Positions 1 to 13,415 of a stretch of DNA of 64,000 nucleotides are shown piece after piece. The notes beneath the pieces are model-generated. The model did no database searches, was not told the origin of the DNA, and worked only from the letters and a program-made list of their open reading frames with translations. Each line of letters opens with the position of its first letter. The stretch's first letter is position 1. The stretch lies in assembly GCA_905250125.1 (NCBI GenBank), contig CAJNOL010000014.1, positions 407,881-471,880 of the forward strand. The letters run 5' to 3'. This DNA is from Rotaria sordida. Lineage: Eukaryota; Rotifera; Eurotatoria; Philodinida; Philodinidae. Position numbers and translations under genes: made by a program.

Positions 1-1445
1 AAAACACATACGCATATCTTTTCGATCATGTCCAATAGTAACTCCAGCTAATTCTCCAACATGATATGTTTGAAGAATAAATATATCTGTTTGATCTTTT
101 AAAAATGGTATTCTATGTGTTTCAGAATGAGTAAGTTCATGAAAATTTGTACGCCCATTTGTTCCATAAAATTTAATACGTATAGGTGCATTTGTTGATG
201 CGCCATTACAATTTCCTGTTGTAATTGAGATTTTATATTCACAAAGAAAACCTTTATTAATTGGTTTAGATTTTTGCATCTTTAATTAATAAGCAAATAA
301 AAAGAGAGATTATTTTTAAATGGTTTTTTTTTTGTTTTATACTTACAACAGATGTTGATTTAGCAAGATGATCATGTGTTGTTCGTTTTTCTCTTTTTGG
401 TTGTTGTTGTTTTATTGAAAAAATTCGTAAATCAGTTGTTGGATAAGTTATAGATGATTGAATATTTGATTGATCACTAGAAAAAATAAAAGATAAATAA
501 ACAATAATGTCATTTGTTTACTAATCATTATTTACTCAGAATGACGTGGAGAAAGATTTGTATTTTGTGAAACATATATTGTTGGTGTCTAGAGTCATTT
601 CAAATATTAAATAAAAATTTTTCTTTATTCATAAAATTTACCTGTTGTCCTAATAAATTAGTTTCATGAATTGATCGTCGTGATTTAACCATGGATGCAA
701 GAATATCAGCTGTATCATCAATTAATTGATCTTGTTCATGACGTGTTAATTTAAATGTTGATCGTGCTCGACTATCACGATGGACACCACATGATGAACT
801 TGATCGAATTGTCGGTTTTAAACGAAGTTCAGACAATTTTGGACCTTCTCTTGGCTATAAAAAAAAATTGATATAAAACTAAAGATTTTTCTTAATCATT
901 GTTCCTTTACTGAAAAGTTATATGAACGCATATGAAAATTTAGTTCTTCACGGCACATTTGTTTTTCAGGACTTGTTGAAGTTGACTAAGAAATAAATAT
1001 TTTAAATAAATATTAATAGAATAATCATTAAATTTTACATGAGATTGTTTTTGTTTTTGTTGTAAACCTGGTAAATAACTTGTAGTATCTTTATCCGTAT
1101 AATAAGAATTATAAAGTGATAGATGTTCTTTCGTTGTTCCATAATTATATCTCTGAAAGTTATAAGATATTTTTCTTTTTTCTAGTAAAGAATATTTATT
1201 GTTCACGTACTGTTTTGAGTGATGTTAAATCACGTGAAGATGAACTCGGATTAAGAACAAAAGCATTTTCACGACGTTTTACATCAATATAATATTTCCT
1301 CAAAGAAAATAAAAATCCAATATAATTATCTATATTTGCATAAAACATACAAATTTTTTGATGTTTCTTTGATAATAGCATGTGTTAATCGATCCATAAG
1401 TGGTATTGTAGTTGTATCCGTATTATTATGAACTACATGAGCCAT
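1..1445 (-). CDS. PLAT-domain protein, 5' part (runs off left edge)
   Basis: Eight exons join in frame on the minus strand: 1351-1445, 1211-1298, 1039-1152, 911-985, 642-854, 536-588, 347-476 and 1-279 (still open at the edge). All junctions are GT-AG and phases agree, giving 349 visible residues. The start is the first ATG (1443-1445), beginning MAHVV. Residues 1-255 are polar, Ser/Arg/Gln-rich and not recognised. The last exon shows a PLAT/LH2 beta-sandwich, with YKISITTGN near its start and a later VGELAGVTIGHD segment, the motif seen in lipoxygenase-homology domains such as LOXHD1. PLAT domains usually mediate membrane or protein contacts, so a scaffolding role is inferred. The family is well supported; the orthologue is not identified because the C-terminus is outside the window. 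Confidence 0.8.
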
Positions 1446-2689
1446 AACTATTTCGTTTCTTTCCTTTTTTTTCTTTTACACTCACTCAATCACTGTTGTC
1501 AAGTAAGTGTTTACAGATTTTTTTCGCATAATAAGCTAAATATACGATCGAAATTAATTTTGTATTGCTTTCTCATTTCTTCTTTCCTTTTTTTTTTCTC
1601 TTGATTCAATTCAATATAATTACCTTCATCTTCTATCGTCTCTATAAATTGTAAGATTTCATAAAGACTGAATTGTTCATTTTCTTTTCTTATACTTCTG
1701 TATTTTACCTATAGCAATGATTTCTTTCTTTCTGGTTTGTAAGTCGTTCGGTTAACAAAAGAAGAAAAAAAAAGAAAGATTCTTTTTCTTTGTTCTACTT
1801 CACTTTGGATTTCAATTGTGACGACAGAGTTTGATAATTCTTTTTTTTTTTCAGAGTTACGATATATAGTAATAATAATAATAATGTTTTTTTCGTAAAG
1901 AAGAAGCTGACACAAGCAAGAAGAGAGAATATTAAATCAACATAAGATGTTTGTTACCGTAGTTATTGTTGAGAAGTGAAAAAATAATGTTTGATATGTT
2001 TTATAGAAACAAAGATTTCTCAGAATAATTAAAGCTTGTATAAAAAAAACAAATTTGTCACTAAAATTTATCGATTAAAAAATATATGACAAAGTTTTTC
2101 GTCGTTCACTAAGAATTTCAATTTCGACCTATTGAGTTCAAGTTTTATTTGTCAAACACAGATCTTATTTTGTTTCTTTGTCAACACTTTCAATTACTTC
2201 ATTCATAAAACAAAAAATCAAACTTATTGACAAAACGAAGTTCGTTAATATTCATTAATGATATATTCATACAAGATATTTATCTCATAAATATTTAAAA
2301 ATAATTTTTTATGTGATTAGAAAATATTGTTTAAAATAAATCGTTTCATAATTGTTGTCTTATCAACAGAAAATTCTGATCGGACTTATTTGTTAATGGC
2401 AAAATTTGTCAACGCAATTCTATGAGAGGCAAAAGTATGCAACTCAGAAATTCTCACTCTTATAAATTTATGGTATATTGTCAGAGGAGTTAAAATAATT
2501 TATTTAAAAAAATGCTAAATACATTAATTTTTATAGTTGATACATGTACTCTGAAATTTTATTATTCTGAAAATGTTTGTATTTAGAATCCCTATTCTAC
2601 CAATTTATTAGATCATTGTACTAAAAACAACTTCTTTGTATTGTCAGATACATCTTTAATACATAAGTTCTTTTCTCATAATGATTATA
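1446..2689. other. Intergenic AT-rich DNA, no gene seen
   Basis: About 1.2 kb upstream of the PLAT gene. It contains pyrimidine-rich runs on the plus strand just upstream of the start codon (about 1450-1620) and no reading frame with convincing codon use. Promoter sequences for the minus-strand PLAT gene should lie at the left side of this stretch, but no specific element could be recognised. Confidence 0.5.
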
Positions 2690-4130
2690 TATACCATACA
2701 CGTCATAGGAAGCGACAAATAACATTTTCTTCTTCGTTTCATTAGTCACCTACCATGTTAGTCTGCTATATACATTGATTTAATTATCTAATACGCTTCC
2801 GCGCAGACCATCCGTTTTCACTCCACGAATTTTGACATATAGTGTTGAGTTGTGCCTAAACTTAGAACTCAATTAGTGCATAATTTTCTATGTGCGCCCT
2901 ATCCTGACTCTGTTAGACCAATAATACCATCACCCTACGGATTGACACCTATAATAGCATAATTACCGTTTTCAAAAAGTAATGGTGCTAACTGTTTTTT
3001 AAATAGCTTTTGATAGGAACAAGATAGAGAGCTGCGATTTTTATCATTACAAATAGAAAACTCAAACGCAGAAATATGTACTGAAATTTGATTTTGCCAG
3101 CACTGAATCGATTAGATTAATTCGTGGTGAATATTTTAAAAACTATATTCTGGATCCATTTTTCAGTTGATCTTGATTGTTAATATGATTGATGGATAGG
3201 AAAAAATCGCTCTCTTTCAATCTACACAAGGTCGACATAGTTAGTTTGTTCCATTCAAGAGTTAAAAGGATTTTCTTAAGATCTCTGATTTCGGCTAATT
3301 GACCTGAAATCACTCGAAACAGTATCTAAATAGGGGTAGGTCGCCATGCTGAGTCAAATCGTGATATTTGTTTTTGGATTCAAAATGATCTGACACTGTT
3401 ATTTCAGTATTTCTAATGTTTCACGATCTGCCGCTATGCAGTATAGTAAGTTTACATGTCATAAATACTGAGATAACAGTGTCAGACCATTTCAAATCCA
3501 AAAACAAATATTGCCATTCGAGTTAGCATGGTGAATTACTCCTGTCTAGAGCTCTTTTAGAGTCTTCCAAGGTCAATTTGCTGAAATTTAGGATCTCAGG
3601 AAATTCCTTGTAACTCTTGAATGAAACGTGCTGGAAATTCTGGATTTACGTACATAGAAAGAGTAGGATTTTTCCTATCGATTGATCATATTACAAATCA
3701 AAATCCAAGGAGTATTGGCTTCAGAATATCTTTTTTTTCAAAATCTCCACAGGCAGCTCATCTGACTAGTCAGCTGTTGACCAATTAGATTTCAATATGC
3801 ACAACTGATCCAGAATCTTCTCTCTTGAATGGTAAGAACTCTAGGTCTCTATATTGTTCCTATCAAAAGTTATTCAAAAAACAGTCAGTGTCATTACTTT
3901 TTGAAAACGATAATAGCTAGAATCCACAGTAGAAATCTTAGACTCATAGAATGTTTCGGAAGATTCTAGATAGTTCCTCAATTATCTAAGCACTGTCATT
4001 GTTGACACACCTTTTCCCGTTGCTAGGAAAGTGTACCCAGTGATATCTGGCTTTCTTCTTACCACCACCACCACCACCGGTTGCTAGGACCTGTGGAAGG
4101 AGCCACAAGAATCTCGATTTAAACTTATAC
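2690..4130. repeat. Interspersed repeat family A, copy 1 (long form with nested foldback)
   Basis: Both flanks of this segment have a recognisable diverged partner, in reverse orientation, at 43680-44170. The stretch around 2700-2910 matches 43960-44165 (shared words include TTAGGCACAACTCAACACTA and CTAACATGGTAG, read on the partner strand). The stretch around 3940-4130 matches 43690-43860. The middle of copy 1 is occupied by a large inverted repeat that copy 2 lacks. No coding capacity was found, so the transposon class is unknown. Confidence 0.7.
2955..3918. repeat. Large imperfect inverted repeat (foldback) nested in repeat A
   Basis: The two halves are reverse complements over most of their length, pivoting near 3440. 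Examples of paired segments are the tract around 2958-3015 with 3850-3915, 3240-3300 with 3580-3625, and the highly similar pair at about 3361-3410 and 3465-3517 (ATATTTGTTTTTGGATT on the left and its complement on the right). Total length is about 960 bp with a short unpaired centre. This looks like a foldback or MITE-type element inserted into an older repeat. Confidence 0.75.
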
Positions 4131-4354
4131 TTATCATTTTCTTCGAAAATATACGTAAGAAAGTTCTTATCCTAACTCTCTTTTTAAATTGATCGATTGA
4201 GAGAGAGAAAAAGAAATAAAATATAATTGTATGATTACTTATTTATTTTAGGACAAATATCCGATATGAAAATACGTGTTTTTGTCTATGATGATTTTTT
4301 GAATTTTTTATGATGTGCGAGAAAAAGAATAACAAAAAAAAAAAGTAAGAAAAC

Positions 4355-7300
4355 CTATGGTAACAGTTTATAACAATACAAATAATCATCACGTGAACCA
4401 ACAATAATATAGTCAAGATAAGAAACAGGTGAAGAAAATAGTCCATTGCCATCAACTTGTGTTTCACAAATTATTTCGCCTGTTTGAGTATTTAATATAC
4501 GTAAACAACCATCTGTTGAACCAACAATAACTATTCGACCATTATCATAAACAAACGGTGATGCATAAATCATTGATGGAAATAAACATTTCCATTGTAA
4601 AATACCTTCTCGTTCAGTTGAAAGATCAATTGCATAAAGATATCGATCATGACAACCAATAAATAGAGTATTATTGAAGAGACAAGGTGAAGAAAATATT
4701 GGGCCATTTGTTAAAAATGACCATTTCTAAAAAACATTTATCGCAATATTAATGCATATTTAATGTAGTTCATGTGATGTTTCATTCCAACATTAGAATG
4801 TCTTTTTATTTTCGTTAATAGATCTCGAATTGAATACATCGGTTATTATATCAGTTATGATAATTAATTTAGTTCTAAGAGCCTTAAAAAAGTTTCAATC
4901 GAGTACACTCATTAATATGAAATCATTATTATCAATGAGACGAGCATGTGCCGTTATAATATTGATTTGAAATAATGATTAAATTTACAGATAGAAAATG
5001 AAAATAATCTTTAAAGAAGCATCACTGACAACAGTAGTAAAACTAACTATTTTTGTCATCTATTTCATGACAAATAAAGTACTAATTGCTATCAAAAAAT
5101 TTCTAATACAGCTAAGAAGGATTACCGGAATTTCGAACCAAGGCCAAATTTACATCATTAATCATTATAAAAAAAAACTTATTTCTATGAATAATTGTAA
5201 CTTCCATAGTGCCTAGCAGTATGCATTTTCTTTAGGACGTAATGCTCTACAGGACGCCAGTGCTGTGCTCAACGTTTTCATGCAAATGCATGCTGCTAAG
5301 TAATACGGAGTGTACCATTTATTTATAGAAATAAGGTCCTTTATAACGACTAATGAAGTAAATTTGAACTCGATCCAAATAATTATCAGAATTTCGAATC
5401 TGATCGAAAGTCTGAGCTGAAATCTTCGTCTCTCGGTAATACTGCTAACTGTAAGCATACAAATATTCACAACAGTGTCTAAAAGAAAAATTCTTAAACA
5501 AAAATATCATCAAGATGAATTTGTATAAAATTTGATTAAGATACTAAATGCAACATAGGAAATAAGTTCATATTATTTTCTTACAAAAGACAAACGTATG
5601 ACTCATTTATGATACTCATCTGATGTTCGTCTTTCAAATATATGTAGTTATTTAGTTAGCTTTAAGATAAACTATAGGCAAATCTGAATGTCATCATTTA
5701 AACTATTTTATAGTTGAAATGCTCAAATTGAAATCTATTATAAAGTATTAAAGAAATATTTCTGAGTTCGATTGAAACGATGAAATTTCGTATCAAACAT
5801 TATACTATTTAACTTGAACATGTGTTATAGAGACAACAGGAATGTGTCGCTTTTTTATAAATAATTTTTTTCAAAATAGCAGAACTTTTTGATTGACCTA
5901 AATAGTATACTGTTTTCTCCTTCGAAAAACTACCAATCTGTACTGCGCTAAGATGTACTATTCTTCTATTTAAAGAAAAATCATTTTCCATATAAAATAC
6001 TTCATGTGATTCATGTTCTATAAAAAGAATTAAACAACTTCCTATATCAATCTAGAATTCAGAACTGAGACATCTTTTATAGAGAAGCCGTTAGCAGAAA
6101 TCTTGCAGGATTAAAATGAGACACACAATGTAGCAGTTGTTACTAATCGTAGAGAGATTATTTTCTTCTATCTATTTTGATACACATTTCTTTCCATTCT
6201 TTTAATTCATCATCGAGCAATACAAAAAGGAAGTATTTCATATATTATAATGAAACGTTATTGGCATACGGTCTGTGATCATATATCAACAACGTCTGCC
6301 GCGTCCTCTCGCGCGGAGGAAGGGTTGCTAGATGTCTCTTACGATGTATGGTAGAGCCCGTCGGGTGAGTTCCGGAACAGACTGAGTTTAAGTCCGAGAA
6401 TTTTGAATACGGCGAGCTCTTGTGTGTGGGAAAGGGACCCAATTTCAATCTCTATATTTTAACACTCCTTTGAGATTATGTTTGACAAAATTTACCTGTT
6501 GACCATTATCACAATCTAAACAATAGAGTTTTTGATCGACACATCCAATTAATAAAAATCTTTCATTCCATATAGCTATCGTAGAAAATATTGGTTTATT
6601 CAATGATTGTTTCCATAATAATTTTCCATCGTTTGATTCAAATGCAAATACATCTCCACCTAATGATGCAACATAAAGTCGAGTATTATCTGTTGATAAT
6701 TGTGGTGATGATACACAACTACTATTTAATCCAAATTTCCAAATACATTTTGAAGATGTTTCCTAACAATACATTTAAAAAAATGGAAATTTCTGCTATC
6801 AAAAAGAAAAAAACAAAAATTAATACTTGAATATAAATTGCATGAATAAATTGATCATGAGCACCAAGATAAATCATATCAATTGAACGATGAATACATG
6901 GAATTGTTTTAATTAAACCTTGACATTGATATGATGAATAAAGTTTCCCATTTGAACATTCAATTATATATAAAATTCCACTATAATCACCTAACATGTA
7001 TATTAATAATTGTAAATATTGTAAGAAAAAAAAAAAAAAAAAAATTACCAATGAGAACAAATTGTCCATTTCTTGAAATGGTTCCACTTGCTTCAATTCT
7101 ATCATTAGCTTGAAATGACCAGATAAGTTGACCATTATCAATTTGATAAGCATTAATCAAACCAGCATGTGATCCAATAATTACATATTGTCGATATTCA
7201 TCAAGTAAAATAATTAATGGAGATGCATCAATACATTTCTTCATTGAACATTTCCAATTTAATATAAATTTTTCTGTTGAAAATGTTGATTCTTTTGGAA

Positions 7301-10300
7301 AAGTAGAATATTGACACATAAGATGATTTTTATTATGAAGAAATATTTTTGAACATCTTTGAATTGACCAAATATCATTTAAATTTGATTTCATTATTGT
7401 CGTAGATGGTAACGTAGATGAAGAATATTCAATGGATTTTTGTTGTTGGTACTGTTGAGGATTGTCTATATATTCAATTAAATCTCCAAATGTTTTATGT
7501 AAAATAAGATCAAATAAATAATTCACATCAATTGATAAATAAAATTGTTTGATTTGTTCAACAAATGTTAAAGCTAATAATGAATTTCCACCATTGAAAA
7601 TAAAATTTGAATTTTTATCAGGAATTTTATTTAAAAGATTCTAAAAAATTCAATAAATCATAAAGATAAAAGTGTAAAAACAAAAATTTATTTATTTTTC
7701 CTAAACCTGCCATATATTGATTAAATTATTTGTTGAAGAATTTTTTATTATATTTAAATAGAGTGTATGCAGTTTTGTACGATCAATTTTTCCATTGGCA
7801 TTTAATGGTATATTTGATTGTAATGGAAGAATTATATTTGGTATAAAATGATATGATAAATTTAATTTAAGAAATGAATTAAGTTCATCTATTTGATTTT
7901 CGATTTTAAATTTACATAGAAGTATCAATAGATTTTCATCTTCATTCAAAGTCAAACAAGCACATTCATCAACTAAATTTGATTGAGTTGCAATCTAAGA
8001 GAAGATTCTTTTTTTCAGTTAAAAGACAAATATAGTTTCATTAATTCTATGTTTTACATCTAATTAATTCTTGTATCAATTCCCGTTTAGTAACTAAAAG
8101 TTATCTTGACACGTCGTTTCTCTGGCTCACTTATTTGAGTTCTTCATACAAACATAGTATCTAACTTCGAAAGATGGACACAGCAATTACTGGTGCACGA
8201 GAGATTTTTAAACTTTTTTATTTTTAAAAGAAGTTTTGGAGAGAGTGATTTTTTGATCAATATCGATTTTCATAGAAACTAACTCTTTAATAGGAATACA
8301 TAGATGAGATTTTGCTTATTGTAATATCTTATTTTGTATAGAATTCAATGGTTTACAATAATATTAAATTGAAGTCGTTTCACGACACAAACTACATAAA
8401 CTAAGGACTGCGCCAAAATCCCTATTGTACTTTTGTACAGACACAATCCTGGACTTAGGAAAATTTGAACACGATTTCCAGGAATAGTGGAAAGTTTTGT
8501 TTCTATCTAATTACTTCCGACTTTAACCAGTCGTCTATTAGTCGCTGAAAAATGAACGGATATTTTGTGCTGAGACTTTCGTGCTATAGATTAACTATAA
8601 AATAACTTAATTACAGTTATCTCATGTGTTGATGATGATGATGATGATGATGAAGTTCAAACATACTTATCTCCAAATCATAATTGAAACCTATTACACT
8701 CTCATGAAACTATAAAGTTTAGTCCTACAGAATCCATTACAAAGGTTCAATATAAACTTAACAAAATTTTTATTTTTTAAGATGTATGTAAGTTTCCAGA
8801 AAATTAGATCGATTGAACTCAATCTTCCAGTCATTTGTAAAAATGAAAACTTTTCAGATGAAAGACTTTTATTAATAAAAAATAATATTAATATTTCAAG
8901 AATTTCTCTTATTATCAATCTTACTTGTTCGATATATTCAAGATTAATCATAATACCAAATCGTTTTTGTGTTAATGTTCTTCTACCAACATAAAATATT
9001 TGATCATTTAATTGATTATAATAAACAATATCATCAGTTTCAAATATAGTTTTTTTTTCCAATGATAATTGTCCAATTTGTGTCCAACGTGTTTGACTTT
9101 CTATACTATTAATAAATAAATTTCAAATTCTATTTTTTAACAAACATAAATAAAACTCTACCTAATATGATTTGAAAATAATCAGTTTTCAATTGATTAT
9201 CAACATATGGTTTTAATATTAATGATGTTTCATTAAGTGCTTTACCCAATGGAATACCATCTTGTCTTCTATACTATCAATTAGAAATTACTTTTTTTTT
9301 TTTGAAAAAAAAATATTGAAACGTTACTCAAGATCATTTTCATTCAATATATAATACGATGCCCAACAAGACATTTCAGTTAAACCATATATATTCACTA
9401 CACGTTTATTTTGTCTAATCATTTGTTGAATAGTTATATTTGATATATGTGGAAATTTTTCACCTCCAAGTATCAATGTTTTTAATTGCAACATATTACA
9501 ATGTGTGTTTATTTGACGAAAAAAACTAGGTGTCATCTAAAATGATTCGATTGCAATATACAAAAAAAAAGCATACAAACAATAAAAATCAATACTTGAG
9601 CAATTGTACAAAGACTTTTATCGAAGATAGATGATATTAATATTGGATTTTGACGAATATCATTTGATAAAATACAAAGACTAGCACCACAATGAATAGC
9701 TAGAAATATATCAACTAATGATGGATCAAATGTTAAAGGTGTTGAACGAAATAAACAATCATTTGATGTCACATTAAAAATTGATCTTTAAAATATCAAT
9801 ATTCAAATTCAAAATCTGTTTAAGATAACAAACTTACTTTAATTGATCAAGATTTGGTAAGATACATGCATGAGAAACAAATATCAATTTTGGAATACCT
9901 GTTGAACCTATCAGAAATAAATTATTTATTTTCAATACAAATTAGATCATACATAAGATTCAAGTGTTTTCATTATACTTCATACAGATGGAATCGATTC
10001 AGTTCGGTTTCAAAAAAAAAATATGAACCAATCTTATCTTTAATACTTAATTGCTAAAAAGAAACATGCACGGATAGCCGGAATTTCATCAATAAGGCTT
10101 TTGCTAATGGCAAAATTCCACGGATGTGTTGGGGAAGTAGGGTGGGCTTTCGTAAGCTGTCACGAAATAATATTAATATAGAATATATGTGAGAGCTGAA
10201 GCTAATATTGTTAGAATATGTATATCATAGCTAACATTCAGCGTATGTTCGAATATGAGCGAGTTATGTTTTTAATAAGAAAACAAAAGACAAATAAAGC

Positions 10301-12684
10301 ATAACCTAATGTTCATCACGCTATTAGTCTGATTTATTAGACTCGTTGGTAATGTTGTTTCTTCAGTCATCTGCGATCGTAATGTAGCAGCACGAGCTGT
10401 GATAGGCATTAATAGAACAATTCCTATTTGACATGACATATAAAATGTATGGCTACGACATAGACGAACATAACCTATCAATGTAGTCAACAGAAATTCT
10501 TGTAATTCATATCTAATTGACAATGAAATTCCGAAACTTCTCATGTATACACTGATTTTAGTAATCCTTTACCTCCTCCTGTGAGGTCACATTTAACTTA
10601 TTCATAGAAACTATCTATTTGAAGTAGTAAAGCATTGGATCGAGACAGTTCCTAAATACTGTGTAGAGTCTTCAGCAAGTTACAAATTCGTAAAACAATT
10701 AAACTTCTTTTCCTCAATCTTTGGCTTGGATTTATGCGTTGGAGAATAGTGTCTTTTACAAATAAATGAAACAATATTTTATTCGATTTAGTTACACAGA
10801 CTAATTATTCTGGTGACTCTTAAGTTGATCTAGACTACTATGGACATCATCTATTTGCAGAGTAATTTTTGAAAATTTCTTGATTACAGATATGAAAGCA
10901 ACATTTTTCATGACAACTTGGATTGTTTTTTTTTAACCCATTCATAGTGAGTATCATGAAAAATATTTTTTCTCAAATTAATTTATTTGTGATATACACG
11001 ACCATCATACTAAAAACTTTATTAGAACTAATAGTCAGTCAAAAAGTATTCCACGATTGTTTTTACATAACTTTTTTTCTCTATAGAAAATAAAAAAATC
11101 TGCAGATTTTGTTATGACCTTCCATCTGGATGAGGTCTTTACAATAAGAATAGGCGTATTCAAATCGATATTAGAACTAATGATTCCATATTATACAAAC
11201 AAAACGAAGGCTAATGATACCAACATGATCCAGGGAATGAAAGAACTGATTTCAATTCGAAAATAACCTCCCTTGCGCGTGTCTAATCATATATCCTTTC
11301 CCAAAAGGCATCATTTTTCAAAAAAATATTTCGTGATAAGTAGATTTCCAGCTTTATACAGATAACATAACAGCATAACTATGAGAAAAAAATGCAACTT
11401 TTATGTCATTCAACATGAATGGATCATTTTGCATATCTACAGAGAAATGACTTATCTCAAATTTAACCATATCAGTGTCATAATCATCATCATCATCATC
11501 TGCATAAGTTATTCCCGTGGTTGAGAATCAACATTAACTCTACTAGATTATCGCCAGGGGATAAGGAGTTAATTTATTAGATTTTTGATATTCGATTAGA
11601 TTCTCAGCTAACTTACAGTTAAGATTTTATTTTCATAAATAATTTTACTGTGAAGAAGAATTCGACTTATGCATACTTTTTATTGATACAGAAGTTTAAA
11701 ATTTCTTTTTTGTTCATTTATCATAAGTATTTCAGTAGATTTATGTTATAATAATCATTCAAATGTTGATCTTATGGAAACTATTTTACTTTAATCAATG
11801 TTGGAATTTGGAAGATCGATTTTTTTTTGTAAAAGTTTATATAAGATACAAGTAGATACAATTTCTGAGTATACTTAATAATCTAATTGAAAAATTAAAC
11901 ATTGTAAATAATTTGGTCACTGTTTCAAAATTTCCTTGAATAAATCTATAAGAGTGTGTTTATTTTTTCTGAAGACGAAATTTCATCACTCTGTTTTTTT
12001 TTAAAGATTCTAATAAAAATTCTTGTTACCTGATGAAGCAACTACATAAGCAATATCTTTATAACAGCATTCAGTATTGATTTTAAAAAAATCAATTTGT
12101 TGATCAAGTAAAACAATAGATGATACAATAGCATGATTGATTACTTCATCATAAATTTTAGCCTAAATAATCTCATAAAATAAATTACAAAATGATTTTG
12201 AAAAAAAAGAAAGGAAGTTTACTTTATTTTGATGTTGACAAATAAATAATGATGGTTTAAGTTCCTTGATATAATTTTTTAATATATTCTCAGACCAATT
12301 AGAATCACAAATAAAAAAAGAATTATTTGATTGAAGTATTCTAATAGAGAAAATTTATTTAAATTTATTAATTAGAAAAAATTTTAATTTAACCCTAATA
12401 TAAATGGAATAGTTAAAAATGTTTCTTCACTATCAATTATAATTAATTGTTCATGAATATTTAAATTTAAAATTTGTTTATAAACCTAAAAAAAGAAAAA
12501 ATTCTATTAGATAAATTCAAATGAATTTATTTACTTCATTTGTAAGTATTGATATTTCCAAATGAGTTAAGATTATTATTGATTCGGAAAGATTATCATT
12601 AAAATATTTGATAACAACATTTTTATTCATTTTTGATGGCCATCCATTACTTGAAATCCATTCCCAAACTGTCTTGAAAGCCAT
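4355..12684 (-). CDS. AASDH: AASDH/ACSF4-type adenylation-carrier-PQQ propeller protein
   Basis: Fourteen exons join in phase: 12535-12684, 12394-12485, 12223-12340, 12030-12162, 9838-9907, 9596-9785, 9328-9536, 9162-9265, 8925-9100, 7707-7994, 7049-7640, 6827-6990, 6496-6762 and 4355-4726, giving 974 residues. The AMP-binding domain shows SSGSTGIPK (163-171), YGLTE (301-305) and the catalytic-lysine motif NGKIDR (K483). A carrier domain follows with GGNS (pantetheine Ser about 530). From about residue 640 repeated segments such as VIIGSHAG, IVIVGSTDGCL and IIVGSRDDYLYCY indicate a PQQ-like beta-propeller. This domain order is specific to animal AASDH/ACSF4, whose substrate is unsettled (semialdehyde or beta-alanine activation has been proposed). 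The acceptor at 9266 was chosen because it alone keeps frame. It is slightly shorter than the vertebrate protein. Confidence 0.9.
6075..6450 (+). repeat. Interspersed repeat family B, copy 1 (in AASDH intron)
   Basis: The first 250 bp or so of this segment align in the same orientation, with many substitutions, to 41645-41930 in the last UBA2 intron. Shared landmarks are a GTTAGCA word near the start, GGATTA, ACAATGTAGC, an AATACAA...AGGAAGTA...TTCATAT stretch, and a CACG/GCG-rich block. The GC-richer tail to 6450 continues without a clear partner. It may be a solo terminal repeat of a retroelement, but no terminal dinucleotides or target duplication could be established. Confidence 0.6.
8629..8654. 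repeat. GAT trinucleotide microsatellite
   Basis: A short perfect run of GAT/ATG triplets inside the long AASDH intron between exons 9 and 10. It is a simple repeat with no evidence of function. Confidence 0.9.
9908..12029. other. 2.1-kb AASDH intron without recognisable gene
   Basis: This intron splits the ATP-binding SSGSTG motif of AASDH. It holds an open frame on the minus strand at 10272-10544 that I could not assign, a short CAT microsatellite near 11482-11500, and AT-rich sequence. It is far longer than the 45-120 nt introns elsewhere in the same gene. Confidence 0.6.
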
Positions 12685-12928
12685 TAGAACTCAAGTGTTC
12701 TTCTTCGATTTAGAAATCAGTCTAGCTTTTCATGATGGTAGCGCTTTTCGTTGATTAGTTAGCTTATTTTATCCAATAAACGCATCCAGAACGATCGAAT
12801 AGTAAACAAAATCGCTGTCATTTCTTTTTCTCTAAAGAACTTGTCGTAATTGGTATCTCATCCGCAATGTGCTATAAATATAAAAGTTTCTTTATCATGC
12901 ATTCCTTTTTCTTTCTATATCAACTATC
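12685..12928. promoter_or_regulatory. Probable bidirectional promoter between AASDH and the next plus-strand exon
   Basis: The AASDH start codon (12684, minus) faces a plausible plus-strand first exon starting at 12929, with only 244 bp between them. A TATA-like GCTATAAATATAAAAG lies at 12871-12886, about 45 bp upstream of the plus-strand ATG. Promoter function is inferred from the head-to-head layout and the TATA-like word. Confidence 0.4.
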
Positions 12929-13415
12929 ATGGCTCAATTATGTGGTAAGCAATATGATTTATTCCGAAATGAAAACAATCCTTTTTCGTCTATGAAAAGC
13001 AGTATCATATAAAAAAAAAAAGATTTAGTTAAACGTTCAAAATTCAAAAAGTCAATAATATTTATATAGAATTTATGAAAAGAAATTCTATAATAGTCAC
13101 TCGAAGAATAAAAATACAAACTATTATATAGAAAATCGTTCAATTGTCTATCAAAGGTCATTAATTATTTAAAAACAAACATCACATCATTGTTAATAAT
13201 AAAAATTTTCCTATATAATTTTATTTTTATTTCTTAACTATTGATTATAATGATCGTTTATTAAATCAAAATATCGTTTGACTTATTATTTTAAGTAAAA
13301 AATATACTAAATGATTTTATAGAAATTAATATTCTTGTAACTTATTATAATATTATCTATTCAATATTCATGCAGTTTTTATTCCAGATATTCAATCAAA
13401 TAGCCTTGTTGATTT
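12929..13415 (+). CDS. Candidate 5' exons of the PDZ scaffold gene
   Basis: An ATG at 12929 opens a 16-nt exon (MAQLC plus one base) followed by GGTAAGC. A second exon at 13376-13415 follows a TGCAG acceptor and ends before GTAAGT. The joined reading is open and gives 18 residues ending NSLVD plus two bases. Its end phase would allow direct splicing to the exon at 14511, but that would skip the first half of PDZ1. The exons could therefore be the scaffold's true 5' end with a missing middle exon, a separate transcript, or chance. No L27 domain, expected in some family members, was seen. Confidence 0.3.

Noticed and set aside
10272-10544. Minus-strand 90-aa frame in the AASDH intron that looks membrane-like
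   Set aside because: It is short, has no recognisable family, and no neighbouring exon splices to it. Left as unassigned intron content.
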